A stretch of 36,821 nt of DNA from Actinomycetota bacterium (GTDB lineage Bacteria > Actinomycetota > Actinomycetes > Streptosporangiales > Streptosporangiaceae): NCBI GenBank assembly GCA_021324595.1, contig JAJPIV010000077.1:1-36821 (forward strand), in the 5' to 3' direction. The position numbers and the translations under genes were made by a program. This document shows, one piece after another, positions 1 to 10,209 of the stretch. Below the pieces are notes generated by a model, which had not been told where the DNA came from, did not search any database, and saw only the letters and a list, made by a program, of their open reading frames with translations. Positions within the stretch are counted from its first letter, which is position 1, and each line of letters begins with the position of its first letter.

Positions 1-11
1 CCCGGGACGGG

Positions 12-1694
12 TCACAGCTGGTGCGGCTGGCACACCGCGCCGCGGTCCGCGCCGGTGACCAGCGCCGCGTACTTGGCCAGCGCGCCGCTGGCATAGCGCG
101 GCGCCGGGCGCTTCCAGCCGGCCCGCCGGCGCTCCAGCTCGGCCTCGTCGACGAGCAGCTCGAGCCGGCGCCCCGGCACGTCGACCAGGATCTTGTCGCC
201 GTCTGCCGCGAGCGCGACCGGGCCGCCGTCGAACGCCTCGGGCGCGACGTGCGCGATGCACGCGCCGAACGTGGCCCCGGAGAACCGCCCGTCGGTGACC
301 AGCACCACGTCCTTGCTGATCCCGCTGCCCTTGAGCGCGGCGGTGACCGCGAGCATCTCCCGCATGCCCGGGCCCCCCTTCGGCCCCTCGTACCGGATCA
401 CCAGCACGTCGCCCGCGGCGACCTTGCCCTGGGTGATCGCCGCGAAGCAGTCCTCCTCGCGGTCGAACACCCGGGCCGTCCCCTCGAACCGCAGCGTCTC
501 GATGCCGGGCACCTTGACGACCGCGCCGTTCGGGGCGAGGCTGCCGCGCAGCACGGCCAGGCCGCCCTCGCGGCCGAACGGGTCGGAGGCCGGCCGCACC
601 ACCGTGCCGTCCGGCTCCGGGGCGCCCGCGACGTTCTCCGCGAGGGTCCGGCCGTTCACCGTCATCGCGTCGCCGTCGAGCAGGCCGGCGCCGAGCAGCT
701 CGCGGAGCACCACCGGCAGCCCGCCGACCTGGTCGAGCTCGCTCATCACGAACCGGCCGGCCGGGCGCATCGAGGCGATGTGGGGGGTGCGGCGGCTGAT
801 CGCGTCGAAGTCATCCAGGGTCAGCTCGACCCCGGCCTCCGCAGCGATCGCGAGCAGGTGCAGGACGGCGTTCGTCGAGCCCGCCGTCGCCATCACGACC
901 GTGGCGGCGTTGAGGAACGCGGCCCGCGTCAGGATGTCGCGCGGCCGGCGCCCCGCGGCCAGGGCGGCGACCGCCGCCTCGCCCGTCGCCCGGGCGAGCG
1001 CGGCCCGCTCGGCGGTCACGGCGGGCGGGCTGGCGGAGCCCGGCAGCGCCATGCCGAGGGTCTCGGCGCAGGCCGCCATGGTGTTCGCGGTGTACATGCC
1101 GGCGCACGAGCCGGCGCCCGGGCAGGCCGCCCGCTCGATGGCGAGCAGGTCGGCGTCGCTCATCTCCCCGGCCGCCTGGGCGCCGACCGCCTCGAACACG
1201 TCCTGGATCGTGAGCGTCCGCCCGAGCGCGCGGCCGGGCAGGATCGTGCCGCCGTACAGGAACGCGGCGGGCACGTTCAGGCGCGCGCAGGCCATGAGCA
1301 TGCCGGGCAGCGACTTGTCGCACCCGGCGATGGCGACCAGCGCGTCGAACCGCTCCGCGTGCACCATCAGCTCGACGGAGTCCGCGATGACCTCGCGGCT
1401 GACCAGGGACGCCTTCATCCCCTCGTGGCCCATCGCGATGCCGTCGGAGACCGCGATCGTGCCGAATTCCAGCGGGACCGCCCCGGCCTGCCGCACGCCC
1501 TCCTTCGCCGCGACCGCGAGCGAGTTCAGGTGCAGGTTGCACGGGGTCACCTCGTTCCACGAGGACGCGACGGCGACCTGGGGCAGGCCCAGGTCCTCCT
1601 CGCTCAGGCCGACCGCCCGCAGCATCGCGCGCTGCGGGGCGCGGGCCGGTCCGGTGGTCAGCGGGCCGCTGCGCGGCCGCGGCAGTGTGCTCAT
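12..1694 (-). CDS. ilvD: Dihydroxy-acid dehydratase
   Basis: Dehydrates 2,3-dihydroxy-isovalerate and 2,3-dihydroxy-3-methylvalerate to the 2-keto acids that precede valine/leucine and isoleucine; cytosolic Fe-S enzyme. The 560-residue product has the normal length for the IlvD/Edd family. It shows the three expected cluster cysteines: C52 in [11 protein letters not shown]125 in AGCDKSLPG, and C197 in [11 protein letters not shown]. The C-terminal half carries [12 protein letters not shown], also typical of the family. ATG start at 1694; an AAGG stretch lies about 13 bases upstream, so the ribosome binding site is only fair. It is the last gene seen in the minus-strand ilv block, 61 bp after cimA, and the window ends just past its stop, so any distal gene is out of view. 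Confidence 0.97.
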   Translation of the reverse strand: MSTLPRPRSGPLTTGPARAPQRAMLRAVGLSEEDLGLPQVAVASSWNEVTPCNLHLNSLAVAAKEGVRQAGAVPLEFGTIAVSDGIAMGHEGMKASLVSREVIADSVELMVHAERFDALVAIAGCDKSLPGMLMACARLNVPAAFLYGGTILPGRALGRTLTIQDVFEAVGAQAAGEMSDADLLAIERAACPGAGSCAGMYTANTMAACAETLGMALPGSASPPAVTAERAALARATGEAAVAALAAGRRPRDILTRAAFLNAATVVMATAGSTNAVLHLLAIAAEAGVELTLDDFDAISRRTPHIASMRPAGRFVMSELDQVGGLPVVLRELLGAGLLDGDAMTVNGRTLAENVAGAPEPDGTVVRPASDPFGREGGLAVLRGSLAPNGAVVKVPGIETLRFEGTARVFDREEDCFAAITQGKVAAGDVLVIRYEGPKGGPGMREMLAVTAALKGSGISKDVVLVTDGRFSGATFGACIAHVAPEAFDGGPVALAADGDKILVDVPGRRLELLVDEAELERRRAGWKRPAPRYASGALAKYAALVTGADRGAVCQPHQL

Positions 1695-1755
1695 CGCGGG
1701 TTCACACCTTCCAGGAGAACGGATTCTTCGTGCTGATCGCGGGCCGCCGGGCCGG

Positions 1756-3402
1756 TCACGTCGCGGCGGGGACGAGCGCCCGCGCGCCCGCCCGGAGCAG
1801 CCCGTAGCTGATCCCGTCGGCGAGCGCCTCCCAGGACGCGGTGACGATGTCGTCGGAGACGCCCACGGTGGTCCACTCGCCGGCGCTGTCGGCCGAGGTG
1901 AGCATGACGCGGGTGACCGCGCTGGTCGCGGCCCGGCCGTCGAGGATGCGGACCTTGTAGTCCACCAGGCGGATGGAGGCCAGCTCGGGGTACAGGTCCT
2001 CCAGGGCCCGGCGCAGCGCCTGGTCGAGCGCGTGGACCGGGCCGACTCCCTCGCCGACCGCGACGACCCGCTGGTCCCGCAGGAGCAGCCGGACGATCGC
2101 CTCGCTGCGGTCGGTGGGCCCCGAGGGGCCCTCGGACCGCTCGATCACGACCCGGTAGCCCTCCAGCTCGAACCAGGTCGGGCTGGGATCCGGCCCAGTC
2201 CCGGCCGGCCGTCGCCGGGCGGCCACGCGCCGGACCAGGAGCTCGAACGAGGCGTCCGCGGCCTCGAACGCGTAGCCGCGGTGCTCGGCGGCCTTGACCT
2301 CGTCCAGTACCTCGCTGGCCAGGGCCGGATCGAGCTCGATGCCGAGCTCGGCCGCCCGGGCCAGCACGTTGCTGCGCCCGGCGAGCTCGCTGACCAGGAC
2401 GGCCGCCTGGTTCCCCACCGCGGCGGGGTCGACATGGGAGTAGGCGTCGGGGCGGCGGGCGATGGCCGAGGCGTGCAGCCCGGCCTTGGTGGCGAACGCT
2501 GACGAGCCGACGTACGGCTGGCGGGCCTCGAACGGCAGGTTCGCCACCTCCGCGACCAGCTTGGCGACCGACGACAGCTCGGCGAGCCTGCCCGGCGGGA
2601 GCAGCTCGTGCCCCCGCTTGAGCTCCAGGCCCGCGATCACGGCGAACAGGTCCGCGTTGCCGCAGCGCTCCCCGTAGCCGTTCGCCGCGCCCTGCACGTG
2701 CCTGACCCCCTCACCGACCGCGACTAGCGAGTTCGCGACCGCGCAGGCCGAGTCGTTGTGGCAGTGCACGCCGATCCGCAGCTGCCCGAACCGGGCCGTG
2801 ACGTCCCGGACGACCCGGACGATGTCGTCGGGGAGCGTGCCGCCGTTGGTGTCGCACAGCGCCAGCGTGTCCGCCCCGGCCTCGGCGGCCGCGGCGAGCA
2901 CGGCGAGCGCGTAGCCGGGGTCGGCGGCGTAGCCGTCGAAGAAGTGCTCGGCGTCGAAGACGACCCGCCGTCCCTCGCGGGCGAAGAACCGCACCGAGTC
3001 GGCGACCATCGCCAGGTTCTCCTCCCGGGTGGTGCGCAGCGCCTCGTCGACGTGGAGCGTCCATGCCTTGCCGACCAGCGTCACGACCGGCGTGCCGGCG
3101 GCGAGCAGCACGGCCAGGTCCGGGTCGCCGTCGGCCGACCGGCCGGGACGGCGGGTCGCGCCGAACGCCGCGAGCGCCGCGTGCCGCCACGGCAGCTCCC
3201 CGGCCCGGGCGAAGAACTCCTTGTCCTTCGGGTTGGAGCCGGGCCAGCCCCCCTCGACCACGTCCACGCCGAGCGCGTCGAGTGCTGCGGCGATCCGGAG
3301 CTTGTCCTCGACGGTCAGGTCGAGGCCGACCTGCTGGGCGCCGTCGCGGAGCGTGGTGTCGTAGATCTCGACCCGGGCAGGCCCCGGCTCAGCGCCGCTC
3401 AC
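1756..3402 (-). CDS. cimA: Citramalate synthase
   Basis: Condenses pyruvate and acetyl-CoA to (R)-citramalate, the first step of the threonine-independent isoleucine route. The 548-residue protein has the HMGL-like TIM barrel with [14 protein letters not shown] near residues 14-27 and the metal motif [13 protein letters not shown] in the middle. An [12 protein letters not shown] motif follows, and the C-terminal half matches the LeuA-type allosteric dimer domain. The early motif and overall length fit CimA rather than 2-isopropylmalate synthase or homocitrate synthase. Its GTG start overlaps the leuB stop as GTGA, so translation is probably coupled. Placement with leuB and the ilv genes supports the isoleucine role; feedback by isoleucine is known for the family but is not shown here. 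Confidence 0.93.
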   Translation of the reverse strand: MSGAEPGPARVEIYDTTLRDGAQQVGLDLTVEDKLRIAAALDALGVDVVEGGWPGSNPKDKEFFARAGELPWRHAALAAFGATRRPGRSADGDPDLAVLLAAGTPVVTLVGKAWTLHVDEALRTTREENLAMVADSVRFFAREGRRVVFDAEHFFDGYAADPGYALAVLAAAAEAGADTLALCDTNGGTLPDDIVRVVRDVTARFGQLRIGVHCHNDSACAVANSLVAVGEGVRHVQGAANGYGERCGNADLFAVIAGLELKRGHELLPPGRLAELSSVAKLVAEVANLPFEARQPYVGSSAFATKAGLHASAIARRPDAYSHVDPAAVGNQAAVLVSELAGRSNVLARAAELGIELDPALASEVLDEVKAAEHRGYAFEAADASFELLVRRVAARRRPAGTGPDPSPTWFELEGYRVVIERSEGPSGPTDRSEAIVRLLLRDQRVVAVGEGVGPVHALDQALRRALEDLYPELASIRLVDYKVRILDGRAATSAVTRVMLTSADSAGEWTTVGVSDDIVTASWEALADGISYGLLRAGARALVPAAT

Positions 3403-4451
3403 GCCCTATCACCTGCCTGGCCGAGCCTGGTGCTCAGGGCGTCGGCCCACCCGCGGGTGGACGTGGCGCCGCCGGAGGCGAGCACCGCGTCGACGGCGGA
3501 CTCCAGCTCCCCGGCGGCCGCCCGCTCGCCGAGGTGGTCGAGCATGAGGGCGGCGGACAGGACGGCGCCGGCCGGGTTGGCCGTGCCGGTGCCGGCGATG
3601 TCCGGGGCCGAGCCGTGGACCGGCTCGAACATCGACGGGCCGGTCCGGGCCGGGTTGAGGTTCCCGCTCGCGGCCAGGCCGAGGCCGCCGGTCAGGGCCG
3701 CGGCCAGGTCGGAGAGGATGTCGCCGAACAGGTTGTCGGTGACGATCACGTCGAACCTGCCCGGGTCGGCGACCAGGTACAGGCACGCGGCGTCGACGTG
3801 GGCGTAGTCGAGCACGATGCCCTGCTCGGCGGCGACCTCCTCGGCGACCCGCTGCCAGAGCCGGCCGGCGTGGGTGAGCACGTTGGTCTTGTGGACCAGG
3901 GTCATCCGGCCGCCGCGGCGGGCGGCGAGCCCCGCGGCGTACCGGACGCAGCGCTCGACCCCGGCGCGCGTGTTCAGCGACTCCTCGGTCGCCGCCTCGA
4001 ACGGGGTGCCCGCGTGGACGGTGCCGCCCGCCCCTGCGTAGAGCCCCTCGGTGTTCTCCCGCACCACCACCACGTCCAGGCCCGTCCCCTGGCGCGGGCC
4101 GGCGACGCCGGGGCGGAGCCTGGCCGGGCGCAGGTTCACGTAGAGGTCGAGCTCGGATCGCAGCCGCAGCAGCAGGCCCCGCTCCAGCACCCCGGGAGGG
4201 ACCGACGGGCTGCCGACCGCTCCCAGCAGGATCGCGTCGGCCTTGCGCAGGGCGGCCAGGGCGTCGTCGGGCAGCAGCTCGCCGGTGCGCAGGTACCGCT
4301 GCGCGCCCAGGTCGGCATCGCGCCAGTCGATGCGGAAGCCGTGCCGGGCGCCGGCCTGGTCGACGAGGGCGCGGGCGACCGCGGTGACCTCGGGGCCGAT
4401 GCCGTCGCCCGGCAGGTGCGCGACGACGTGGGTTCGTACGCCGGCCTCCAT
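3399..4451 (-). CDS. leuB: 3-isopropylmalate dehydrogenase
   Basis: Oxidises and decarboxylates 3-isopropylmalate to 2-ketoisocaproate with NAD+ in leucine synthesis. In organisms with cimA it can also act on the methylmalate analogue in the citramalate route, which fits the adjacency to cimA (inference). The 350-residue product has the isocitrate/isopropylmalate dehydrogenase signatures: [13 protein letters not shown], the catalytic-region LVHKTNVL, the metal-binding [14 protein letters not shown], and the NAD-binding [19 protein letters not shown] start at 4451 with GGAG seven bases upstream, inside the end of ilvC; only one base separates it from the ilvC stop. It overlaps cimA by four bases. 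Confidence 0.96.
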   Translation of the reverse strand: MEAGVRTHVVAHLPGDGIGPEVTAVARALVDQAGARHGFRIDWRDADLGAQRYLRTGELLPDDALAALRKADAILLGAVGSPSVPPGVLERGLLLRLRSELDLYVNLRPARLRPGVAGPRQGTGLDVVVVRENTEGLYAGAGGTVHAGTPFEAATEESLNTRAGVERCVRYAAGLAARRGGRMTLVHKTNVLTHAGRLWQRVAEEVAAEQGIVLDYAHVDAACLYLVADPGRFDVIVTDNLFGDILSDLAAALTGGLGLAASGNLNPARTGPSMFEPVHGSAPDIAGTGTANPAGAVLSAALMLDHLGERAAAGELESAVDAVLASGGATSTRGWADALSTRLGQAGDRA

Positions 4452-4452
4452 C

Positions 4453-5523
4453 TCAGGCTCCGTCCTCGCCGTGGCCGGCCGCGTCCTGGTCCCGGCCGCC
4501 GGCCGGCGCGTCCTGGCCCTCGCGGTCGGTGGGCGCGTCCAGCCAGCTCATCATCTGGCGCAGCGGCCGCCCGGTCCGCTCGATCAGGCTGTTCGCCGCG
4601 GCGGCGCGCAGCCGCTCGAAGTTCGGCCGGCCGGCGTCGTCCTCGGCGATCCACTCGCGGGCGAACTCGCCGGAGCGGATGTCGTCGAGGAGTTGCGCCA
4701 TGGCCTGCCGGGTCGGCTCGCCGATCACCCTCGGGCCGCGGGTCAGGTCGCCGTACTCGGCGGTGTCGCTCACCGAGTAGCGCATCCAGCCCATGCCCCC
4801 CTCGTACATCAGGTCCACGATCAGCTTGAGCTCGTGCAGGCACTCGAAGTAGGCGACCTCCGGCTGGTAGCCGGCGTTCACGAGGGTCTCGAAGCCCGCG
4901 TTGACCAGCGCGGTCACCCCGCCGCAGAGCACCGCCTGCTCGCCGAACAGGTCGCTCTCGGTTTCCTCCTGGAAGGTCGTGACCAGCGCCCCCGCCTTGG
5001 TGCCGCCGATCCCCTTGGCGTAGGAGCGGGCGAGGTCCCACGCCTTGCCGGTGGCGTCCTGGGCGACGGCGACCAGCACCGGGGTGCCCTGGCCTGCCTC
5101 GAACTGCCGCCGCACCAGGTGCCCCGGCGCCTTCGGCGCGACCATCGCGACATCCACGTCACCGGGCGGGGTGACGTAGCCGAAGTGGATGTTGAACCCG
5201 TGCGCGAAGAACAGCGCGTCGCCCGGCTCGAGGTTCGGCGCGATCGCCTCCGCGTAGAGCCGTCGCTGCCCCGTGTCCGGGGTGAGCACCATGATCACGT
5301 CGGCCCAGCCGCACACCTCCGCGGGCGTGCCGACGCTCAGCCCGGCCTCGAGCGCCTTCGCGCGGGACCGTGACCCCTCGGGCAGCCCCACCCGGACGTC
5401 GCACCCGGAGTCCCGCAGGTTCAGCGCGTGCGCGTGGCCCTGCGACCCGTACCCCAGGACCGCGATCTTCCTGGACTGCGCCAGCGTGAGGTCGGCGTCC
5501 TCGTCGTAATACACCGTCGCCAT
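4453..5523 (-). CDS. ilvC: Ketol-acid reductoisomerase (NADP+)
   Basis: Isomerises and reduces acetolactate or acetohydroxybutyrate to the dihydroxy acids, using Mg2+ and NADPH. The 356-residue protein is a short class I enzyme. The N-terminal Rossmann motif is [19 protein letters not shown], with a basic/serine-rich loop ([10 protein letters not shown]) that fits [22 protein letters not shown] and the acidic metal-binding region around [14 protein letters not shown] are the usual active-site segments. The last roughly 25 residues are a Gly/Asp/Gln-rich tail beyond the conserved core. ATG start with a GGAAGG site upstream; ilvN ends only six bases before. It sits in the ilvBNC order common to actinobacteria. 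Confidence 0.97.
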   Translation of the reverse strand: MATVYYDEDADLTLAQSRKIAVLGYGSQGHAHALNLRDSGCDVRVGLPEGSRSRAKALEAGLSVGTPAEVCGWADVIMVLTPDTGQRRLYAEAIAPNLEPGDALFFAHGFNIHFGYVTPPGDVDVAMVAPKAPGHLVRRQFEAGQGTPVLVAVAQDATGKAWDLARSYAKGIGGTKAGALVTTFQEETESDLFGEQAVLCGGVTALVNAGFETLVNAGYQPEVAYFECLHELKLIVDLMYEGGMGWMRYSVSDTAEYGDLTRGPRVIGEPTRQAMAQLLDDIRSGEFAREWIAEDDAGRPNFERLRAAAANSLIERTGRPLRQMMSWLDAPTDREGQDAPAGGRDQDAAGHGEDGA

Positions 5524-5529
5524 GGAAAG

Positions 5530-6084
5530 CTACCTTCCGAGTAGAACTTGTTCTTCCTGCCTGGCGGCGCCGGGAGCGCGCGCCGGGTCGTCGTCGGTGA
5601 TCGTCCCGGCGCCGCGGCCGATCGCGATCAGCCCGGTCCGCACCAGCTCGCAGGTCCCGTGCGGCTCGAGCGCCGCCAGCAGCGCGTCGAGCCGGCCCGG
5701 GCTGCACACCGCCTCGAGCACGATCGTCCGCGGGTCCAGGTCCACCACGGTGGCGCGGAACGCCGCGGCGGTGTCCAGCAGCCGCGCCCGCAGGGCCGGG
5801 TGCACGTGGACCTTGATCAGGGCGAGCTCGCGCTCCACTGCGGCGTCCGCCTCGAGCTCCACCACCTTGAGCACCCGGACCAGCTTCTCCAGCTGCTTGT
5901 GGACCTGGTCGACGGGCGTGGAGGCGCCGTCCACCACGATGGTCATCCGGCTCACCCGCTCGTCGGCGGTCGGGCCGACGGAGAGGGAGGTGATGTTGAA
6001 CGCCCGGCGGGAGAACAGCCCGGCCACGTGCGCGAGCACGCCTGGCTTGTTCTCCACCAGCACCGACAGGGTGTGGGTGCTCAC
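5530..6084 (-). CDS. ilvN: Acetolactate synthase small (regulatory) subunit
   Basis: Regulatory subunit that activates IlvB and confers valine feedback inhibition in this family. The 184-residue product starts with [20 protein letters not shown], the hallmark ACT-domain entry of IlvN/IlvH, followed by [17 protein letters not shown] second ALS small-subunit C-terminal domain runs from about residue 80 to the end ([36 protein letters not shown]). I chose the GTG at 6084 because it overlaps the ilvB stop as GTGA, a translational coupling seen repeatedly in this operon. The reading frame stays open upstream to 6801, but that stretch lies antiframe to ilvB and is not coding. Confidence 0.96.
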   Translation of the reverse strand: MSTHTLSVLVENKPGVLAHVAGLFSRRAFNITSLSVGPTADERVSRMTIVVDGASTPVDQVHKQLEKLVRVLKVVELEADAAVERELALIKVHVHPALRARLLDTAAAFRATVVDLDPRTIVLEAVCSPGRLDALLAALEPHGTCELVRTGLIAIGRGAGTITDDDPARAPGAARQEEQVLLGR

Positions 6085-7835
6085 GGCACGATCACCTCCT
6101 TGCGCGCGGCCGCCTCCTGCTCCGCGGCGGTGAACTCGGGCCCGAGCACGATGTCGTCGTTCGCCGCACCGGCCGGGACCATCGGGAAGACGCCCTCGGC
6201 GTCGTGGGTGCGGAAGTCGACGACGACCGGAACGTCGGTGCTGGCCAGCGCCTTCTCCAGCACCGTGTCCACGTCGGCCGGGCTCTCGCAGCGCAGCCCG
6301 GCGCATCCGTAGGCCTCGGCGAGCTTGACGTAGTCGGGGATGGCCGTGCCGAGGTGAACCTCGGAGTAGCGCTCCTCGTAGAACAGCTCCTGCCACTGCC
6401 TGACCATGCCGAGGAACCCGTCGTTGAAGATCATCACCTTGATCGGCAGCCCCTCGATCGCGCAGGTGGCGAGCTCCTGAGCGGTCATCTGGAAGCACCC
6501 GTCGCCGTCGATCGCCACCACCAGCTCGCCGGGCCGGCCGATCTGGGCGCCCATGGCGGCGGGGACGGCGAAGCCCATCGTGCCCAGGCCACCCGAGTTG
6601 ATCCAGCTGCGCGGCCTGGTGAACGTGTAGTGCTGGGCGGCGTGCATCTGGTGCTGGCCGACCCCCGCGACGATGATCGCCTCGCCCCCGGTCATCGCCG
6701 AGAGCCGCTCGACGACGTGCTGCGGCTTCAGCGGCCCGTCGGGCCGCTGGGTGTAGCGCAGCGGGTAGCTGCGCCGCCAGCCGGCGGTGGTGGCCAGCCA
6801 CTCGCCCGTGCCGGGCGGCCCGGAGCGGCCGGCCAGCTCCCGCACGGCGATGGCCAGGTCGGGCAGGACGGTCCGCAGGTTGCCGATGATCGCGACGTCG
6901 GGGACCCGGTTCTTGCCGATCTCCGCCGGGTCGATGTCGGCGTGGACGACCTTGGCCTTCGGGGCGAACGCCGCGAGCTTGCCGGTCACCCGGTCGTCGA
7001 ACCGGGCGCCGAGCGCGACGATCAGGTCGGCCTCCTGCAGCGCGGCGACCGCCGCGTAGGTGCCGTGCATGCCCGGCATGCCGAGGGCGAGAGGGTGGGA
7101 GTCGGGGAAGGCGCCGCGCGCCATGAGCGTGGTGACCACCGGTGCCTGCGCAGCCTCGGCCAGCTCGCGCAGCGCCTCGTGCGCGTCGGCCTTGACGACC
7201 CCGCCGCCGACATACAGGACGGGGCGGCGGGCCGCGTGCAGCATCCGCGCGGCCCGGGCGATCAGCGCGGGGTCGGGCGGGCCGGGCACCCGGTAGCCGG
7301 GCAGGTCGAGCTCGGGCGGCCAGCTCCAGGTGGTCGTGGCCTGCAGGACGTCCTTGGGCAGGTCCACCAGGACCGGGCCGGGGCGGCCGGTGCTCGCGAC
7401 GTGGAACGCCTCGGCGATCGCCGCCGGGATCCGCGCCGGATCGGTGACCAGCTCGTTGTGCTTGGTCACCGGGCTGGTGATCCCGGTGATGTCGGACTCC
7501 TGGAACGCGTCGGTGCCGATCATGCGGGTCGGCACCTGGCCGGTGATCGCGACGACGGGGACCGAGTCCATGTAGGCGTCGGCGAGGGCGGTCACCAGGT
7601 TCGTCGCCCCGGGCCCGGACGTGGCCATGCAGACCCCGACCCGGCCGGTGGCCCAGGCATAGCCCTCGGCGGCGTGCCCCGCTCCCTGCTCGTGCCTGAC
7701 CAGCACGTGCCGCAGGGACGAGGAGCGCAGCGGATCGTAGGCGGGCAGGATGGCCCCGCCCGGCAGCCCGAAGACGATGTCGACGCCCTGGCGTTCAAGG
7801 CTGCGGACGAGCGCCTGGGCTCCGGTCACATGCAC
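6081..7835 (-). CDS. ilvB: Acetolactate synthase large (catalytic) subunit
   Basis: Thiamine-diphosphate enzyme that makes 2-acetolactate or 2-acetohydroxybutyrate from pyruvate and a second keto acid. The protein contains [26 protein letters not shown], the catalytic-glutamate segment [15 protein letters not shown], the SGPGATN loop, and the C-terminal TPP motif with [14 protein letters not shown] and [13 protein letters not shown]. Total length of 584-591 residues is normal. Two starts are possible. GTG at 7856 has no visible ribosome binding site. GTG at 7835 has AAGGAG six bases upstream, so I prefer it. Expression should be controlled by the leader peptide and terminator at 7934-8034. 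The stop overlaps the ilvN start by four bases. Confidence 0.96.
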   Translation of the reverse strand: MHVTGAQALVRSLERQGVDIVFGLPGGAILPAYDPLRSSSLRHVLVRHEQGAGHAAEGYAWATGRVGVCMATSGPGATNLVTALADAYMDSVPVVAITGQVPTRMIGTDAFQESDITGITSPVTKHNELVTDPARIPAAIAEAFHVASTGRPGPVLVDLPKDVLQATTTWSWPPELDLPGYRVPGPPDPALIARAARMLHAARRPVLYVGGGVVKADAHEALRELAEAAQAPVVTTLMARGAFPDSHPLALGMPGMHGTYAAVAALQEADLIVALGARFDDRVTGKLAAFAPKAKVVHADIDPAEIGKNRVPDVAIIGNLRTVLPDLAIAVRELAGRSGPPGTGEWLATTAGWRRSYPLRYTQRPDGPLKPQHVVERLSAMTGGEAIIVAGVGQHQMHAAQHYTFTRPRSWINSGGLGTMGFAVPAAMGAQIGRPGELVVAIDGDGCFQMTAQELATCAIEGLPIKVMIFNDGFLGMVRQWQELFYEERYSEVHLGTAIPDYVKLAEAYGCAGLRCESPADVDTVLEKALASTDVPVVVDFRTHDAEGVFPMVPAGAANDDIVLGPEFTAAEQEAAARKEVIVP

Positions 7836-7933
7836 GAGATGCTCCTTCTTCGTCACGACGATGCGCCGCCAGGAGGCGTCCCGGCCGCGGCGGCGGGCGC
7901 CGCCGCGCGGGCCCGCCTGGTGGCCCGGCTAAC

Positions 7934-7963
7934 AAAAAACCTCCTGGCCGCCGGCCGAGGAGG
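7934..7963 (-). terminator. ilvB attenuator: intrinsic terminator
   Basis: Read on the minus strand, CCTCCT, then GGCC, a three-base loop, GGCC and AGGAGG form a strong GC stem (7940-7963 with one bulge), followed by six T residues (7939-7934). This is a textbook Rho-independent terminator lying between a branched-chain-rich leader peptide and ilvB, so it most likely ends transcription when charged Ile/Val/Leu tRNAs are plentiful. It is one of very few T-tailed terminators in the window. Confidence 0.88.
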
Positions 7964-7964
7964 G

Positions 7965-7996
7965 GTAGCGCGAGCCCGTCGCCGGGCTCGCGCTAC
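7965..7996 (-). promoter_or_regulatory. ilvB leader hairpin overlapping the leader-peptide stop codon
   Basis: A perfect 13-bp stem (7965-7977 with 7984-7996) closes a six-base loop. Its 5' arm in the transcript contains the UAG stop of the leader peptide, so a ribosome finishing the peptide would keep it open and a ribosome stalled on the Ile/Val/Leu codons would not. It lies directly upstream of the terminator stem. I infer that it is the pause or alternative stem of the attenuator; I did not find a clear long antiterminator pairing by eye. Confidence 0.7.
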
Positions 7997-8034
7997 ATGA
8001 TGAGGAGTACTCGGAACTGGATGATCTTGCTCAT
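7993..8034 (-). CDS. ilvB leader peptide (Ile/Val/Leu-rich)
   Basis: A 13-codon ORF encoding MSKIIQFRVLLIM then TAG. Six of its 13 residues are Ile, Val or Leu, including Ile-Ile and Val-Leu-Leu-Ile runs, which is the expected sensor composition for attenuation of ilvB. The ATG at 8034 has GGAG seven bases upstream. Its stop lies inside the following hairpin, and a T-tailed terminator comes next. Leader peptides with terminators have been predicted upstream of ilvB in several actinobacteria, so this is the same arrangement rather than a chance ORF. Confidence 0.85.
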   Translation of the reverse strand: MSKIIQFRVLLIM

Positions 8035-8134
8035 CGCGATCTCCGTTGCGGGTCGGCCTTCGGGATGATGTGGCACGGTGAGGATCGTGTGCCGTGGGAG
8101 GCGACGCTGCCCGCCGCCCCCACCATACGGCACG

Positions 8135-8749
8135 TCAGGCCATGGCGTGCTCGCCGGGGCGGACCGATGGCAGCCAGGATGGCCTGCGCCGCTCGAAGCT
8201 GGCGATCGCGTCCGCGTGGCGGAGCGTGATGCCGATGTCGTCGAGGCCCTCGAGCAGGCGCCAGCGCGCGTAGTCGGGGAGGGCGAACGGGGCGCTCAGC
8301 CCGGCCGCCGGGACCGTGATCGTCCGCTCCGCCACGTCGACCACGACGCGCGCGCCCGGATCGGCGGCCAGCGCGGCGGTCAGGGCGGACACGGCGTCCT
8401 CGCCGGCCTGCGCGGTCACCAGGCCCGCGCCGATGCTGTTGTTGCGGAAGATGTCCGCGAAGCTCGGCGCGATCACCGCCTCGAACCCGAAGTCCTGGAG
8501 CGCCCAGACCGCGTGCTCGCGCGACGAGCCGCAGCCGAAGTTCGCCCCGGCGACCAGGATCCTCGCCCCGCTGGCACCGGGCGCGTTGAGCGGAAAGCCC
8601 GGGTCGGCGCGCCAGGCCTCGAACAGGCCCGCGCCGAAGCCGGTCCGCTCCACTCGCTTGAGCCACGACGCCGGGATGATCTGGTCGGTGTCGATGTCGC
8701 GGCGGTCCACCACGACCGCGCGGCCCTCGACCCGCCGCACTGCGCGCAT
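8135..8749 (-). CDS. leuD: 3-isopropylmalate dehydratase small subunit
   Basis: Small swivelling-domain subunit of isopropylmalate isomerase, which converts 2- to 3-isopropylmalate together with LeuC. The 204-residue product has the LeuD signatures DIDTDQIIPASWLKRVERTGFG, GANFGCGSSREHAVWAL, and APSFADIFRNNSIGAGL. The final segment RLLEGLDDIGITLRHADAIASFE is also typical. ATG at 8749 is chosen because AAGGAGAG lies eight bases upstream; the frame stays open further upstream through leuC but without leuD homology. It follows leuC after 59 bp, and about 100 bp separate it from the ilvB leader peptide. Confidence 0.96.
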   Translation of the reverse strand: MRAVRRVEGRAVVVDRRDIDTDQIIPASWLKRVERTGFGAGLFEAWRADPGFPLNAPGASGARILVAGANFGCGSSREHAVWALQDFGFEAVIAPSFADIFRNNSIGAGLVTAQAGEDAVSALTAALAADPGARVVVDVAERTITVPAAGLSAPFALPDYARWRLLEGLDDIGITLRHADAIASFERRRPSWLPSVRPGEHAMA

Positions 8750-8808
8750 CTGGCGCTCTCCTTTCCTCGCGGCCCGGCGCCGCCGGGCCTTCGGCTTCCC
8801 CGGGGCGG

Positions 8809-10209
8809 CTACAGGTCCGACGGCGCCGCGAACCGGCCGGCCACCGCGGTCGCTGCGGCGACCGCGGGGGACACCAGGTGGGTGCGGCCGCCCGGCCCCT
8901 GCCTGCCCTCGAAGTTCCGGTTGCTGGTCGACGCGCTCCGCTCCCGCGGGGCGAGGATGTCGCCGTTCATGCCCAGGCACATCGAGCAGCCGGCCGAGCG
9001 CCACTCGAAGCCGGCGGCGGTGAACACCGCGTCGAGGCCCTCGGCCTCGGCCTGCGCCTTCACCCGGGCCGAGCCGGGCACGGCGATCGCGCGCACGCCC
9101 GGGCTGACCTTGCGGCCCCGCAGCACGCCAGCCGCGGCCCGCAGGTCCTCCAGCCGGCCGTTCGTGCACGAGCCGATGAACACGGCGTCCACCGCGATGT
9201 CGCGGATCGCCGTGCCGGGCGCGAGGCCCATGTACTCCAGCGCGCGCCGGGCCGCCTGGCGTTCCTGCGGGGTCTGGAAGGAGTCCGGGTCGGGCACGGC
9301 CCCGTCGATGCCCGCCGACTGCGCCGGGGTGGTGCCCCAGGTCACCGTGGGGGTGATCGCCGAGGCGTCGATGCGCACCTCCCGGTCGAACGCCGCGCCG
9401 TCGTCGGTGGCCAGCGAGCGCCAGTCGTCGAGCGCCCGCTCCCAGTCCGCGCCCTTCGGCGCGTACCGCCGGCCCTCCAGGTAGGCGAAGGTCACGTCGT
9501 CCGGCGCGATCATCCCGGCCCGGGCGCCCGCCTCGATCGACATGTTGCAGACGGTCATCCGGCCCGCCATGTCGAGCCCGCGGATCGCCGCGCCGCGGTA
9601 CTCGATCACGGTCCCCGTGCCGCCGCCGGTGCCGATCCGGGCGATGATCCCCAGGATGAGGTCCTTGGCGCTGACCCCGGGGGCGAGCTCGCCGTCCACC
9701 GTCACCGCCATCGCCTTCGGCTTGGCCTGGCGCAGCGTCTGGGTGGCGAGCACGTGCTCGACCTCGGTGGTCCCGATGCCGAACGCGAGCGCGCCGAACG
9801 CCCCGTGGGTGGAGGTGTGGCTGTCGCCGCACACCACCGTCATGCCGGGCTGGGTGAGCCCGAGCTGCGGGCCGATGACGTGGACGACGCCCTGGTCGGC
9901 GCTGCCGAGCGGGAAGAGCGTGATCTGGTGCGCCTCGCAGTTCTTGCGCAGCCGGGCGATCTGCTCGGCGGCGAGCGGGTCGGTGATCGGGCCGAGCGGG
10001 TTGACCGTCGGCACGTCGTGGTCCATCGTCGCCACCGTCAGGTCGGGCCGCCGGACCGCGCGGCCGGCGAGCTCCAGGCCCTCGAACGCCTGCGTCGAGG
10101 TGACCTCGTGGATCAGGTGCAGGTCGATGTAGAGCAACGGCGGCTCGCCGTCGGGGCTGGCCACCAGGTGGCGCTCCCAGACCTTGTCGAACAGGCGGTG
10201 GGCGCTCAC
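8809..10209 (-). CDS. leuC: 3-isopropylmalate dehydratase large subunit
   Basis: Fe-S catalytic subunit of isopropylmalate isomerase in leucine synthesis. The 466-residue protein belongs to the aconitase family. It begins with the characteristic [12 protein letters not shown], has [30 protein letters not shown] in the middle, and supplies three [4Fe-4S] ligands: C348 in [13 protein letters not shown], and C408 and C411 in [18 protein letters not shown] lies near the end. The GTG start at 10209 overlaps the stop of a 45-codon ORF as GTGA, and GGGA lies seven bases before it. Upstream lie a Leu-rich leader peptide and a pseudoknot-like element, so control by leucine supply is likely. Confidence 0.96.
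   Translation of the reverse strand: MSAHRLFDKVWERHLVASPDGEPPLLYIDLHLIHEVTSTQAFEGLELAGRAVRRPDLTVATMDHDVPTVNPLGPITDPLAAEQIARLRKNCEAHQITLFPLGSADQGVVHVIGPQLGLTQPGMTVVCGDSHTSTHGAFGALAFGIGTTEVEHVLATQTLRQAKPKAMAVTVDGELAPGVSAKDLILGIIARIGTGGGTGTVIEYRGAAIRGLDMAGRMTVCNMSIEAGARAGMIAPDDVTFAYLEGRRYAPKGADWERALDDWRSLATDDGAAFDREVRIDASAITPTVTWGTTPAQSAGIDGAVPDPDSFQTPQERQAARRALEYMGLAPGTAIRDIAVDAVFIGSCTNGRLEDLRAAAGVLRGRKVSPGVRAIAVPGSARVKAQAEAEGLDAVFTAAGFEWRSAGCSMCLGMNGDILAPRERSASTSNRNFEGRQGPGGRTHLVSPAVAAATAVAGRFAAPSDL

Noticed and set aside
21-2502. Long plus-strand open frames of 571 and 769 codons opposite ilvD and cimA
   Set aside because: They are antisense shadows caused by high GC at third codon positions. 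Their products are rich in Arg, Ala, Gly, Pro and Ser and show no family motif, while the minus strand encodes clear IlvD and CimA.
5530-6801. 423-codon minus-strand frame as one gene
   Set aside because: Only the part from 6084 down is IlvN. The upstream 239 codons lie out of frame over ilvB and have no homology; the GTGA junction fixes the start.
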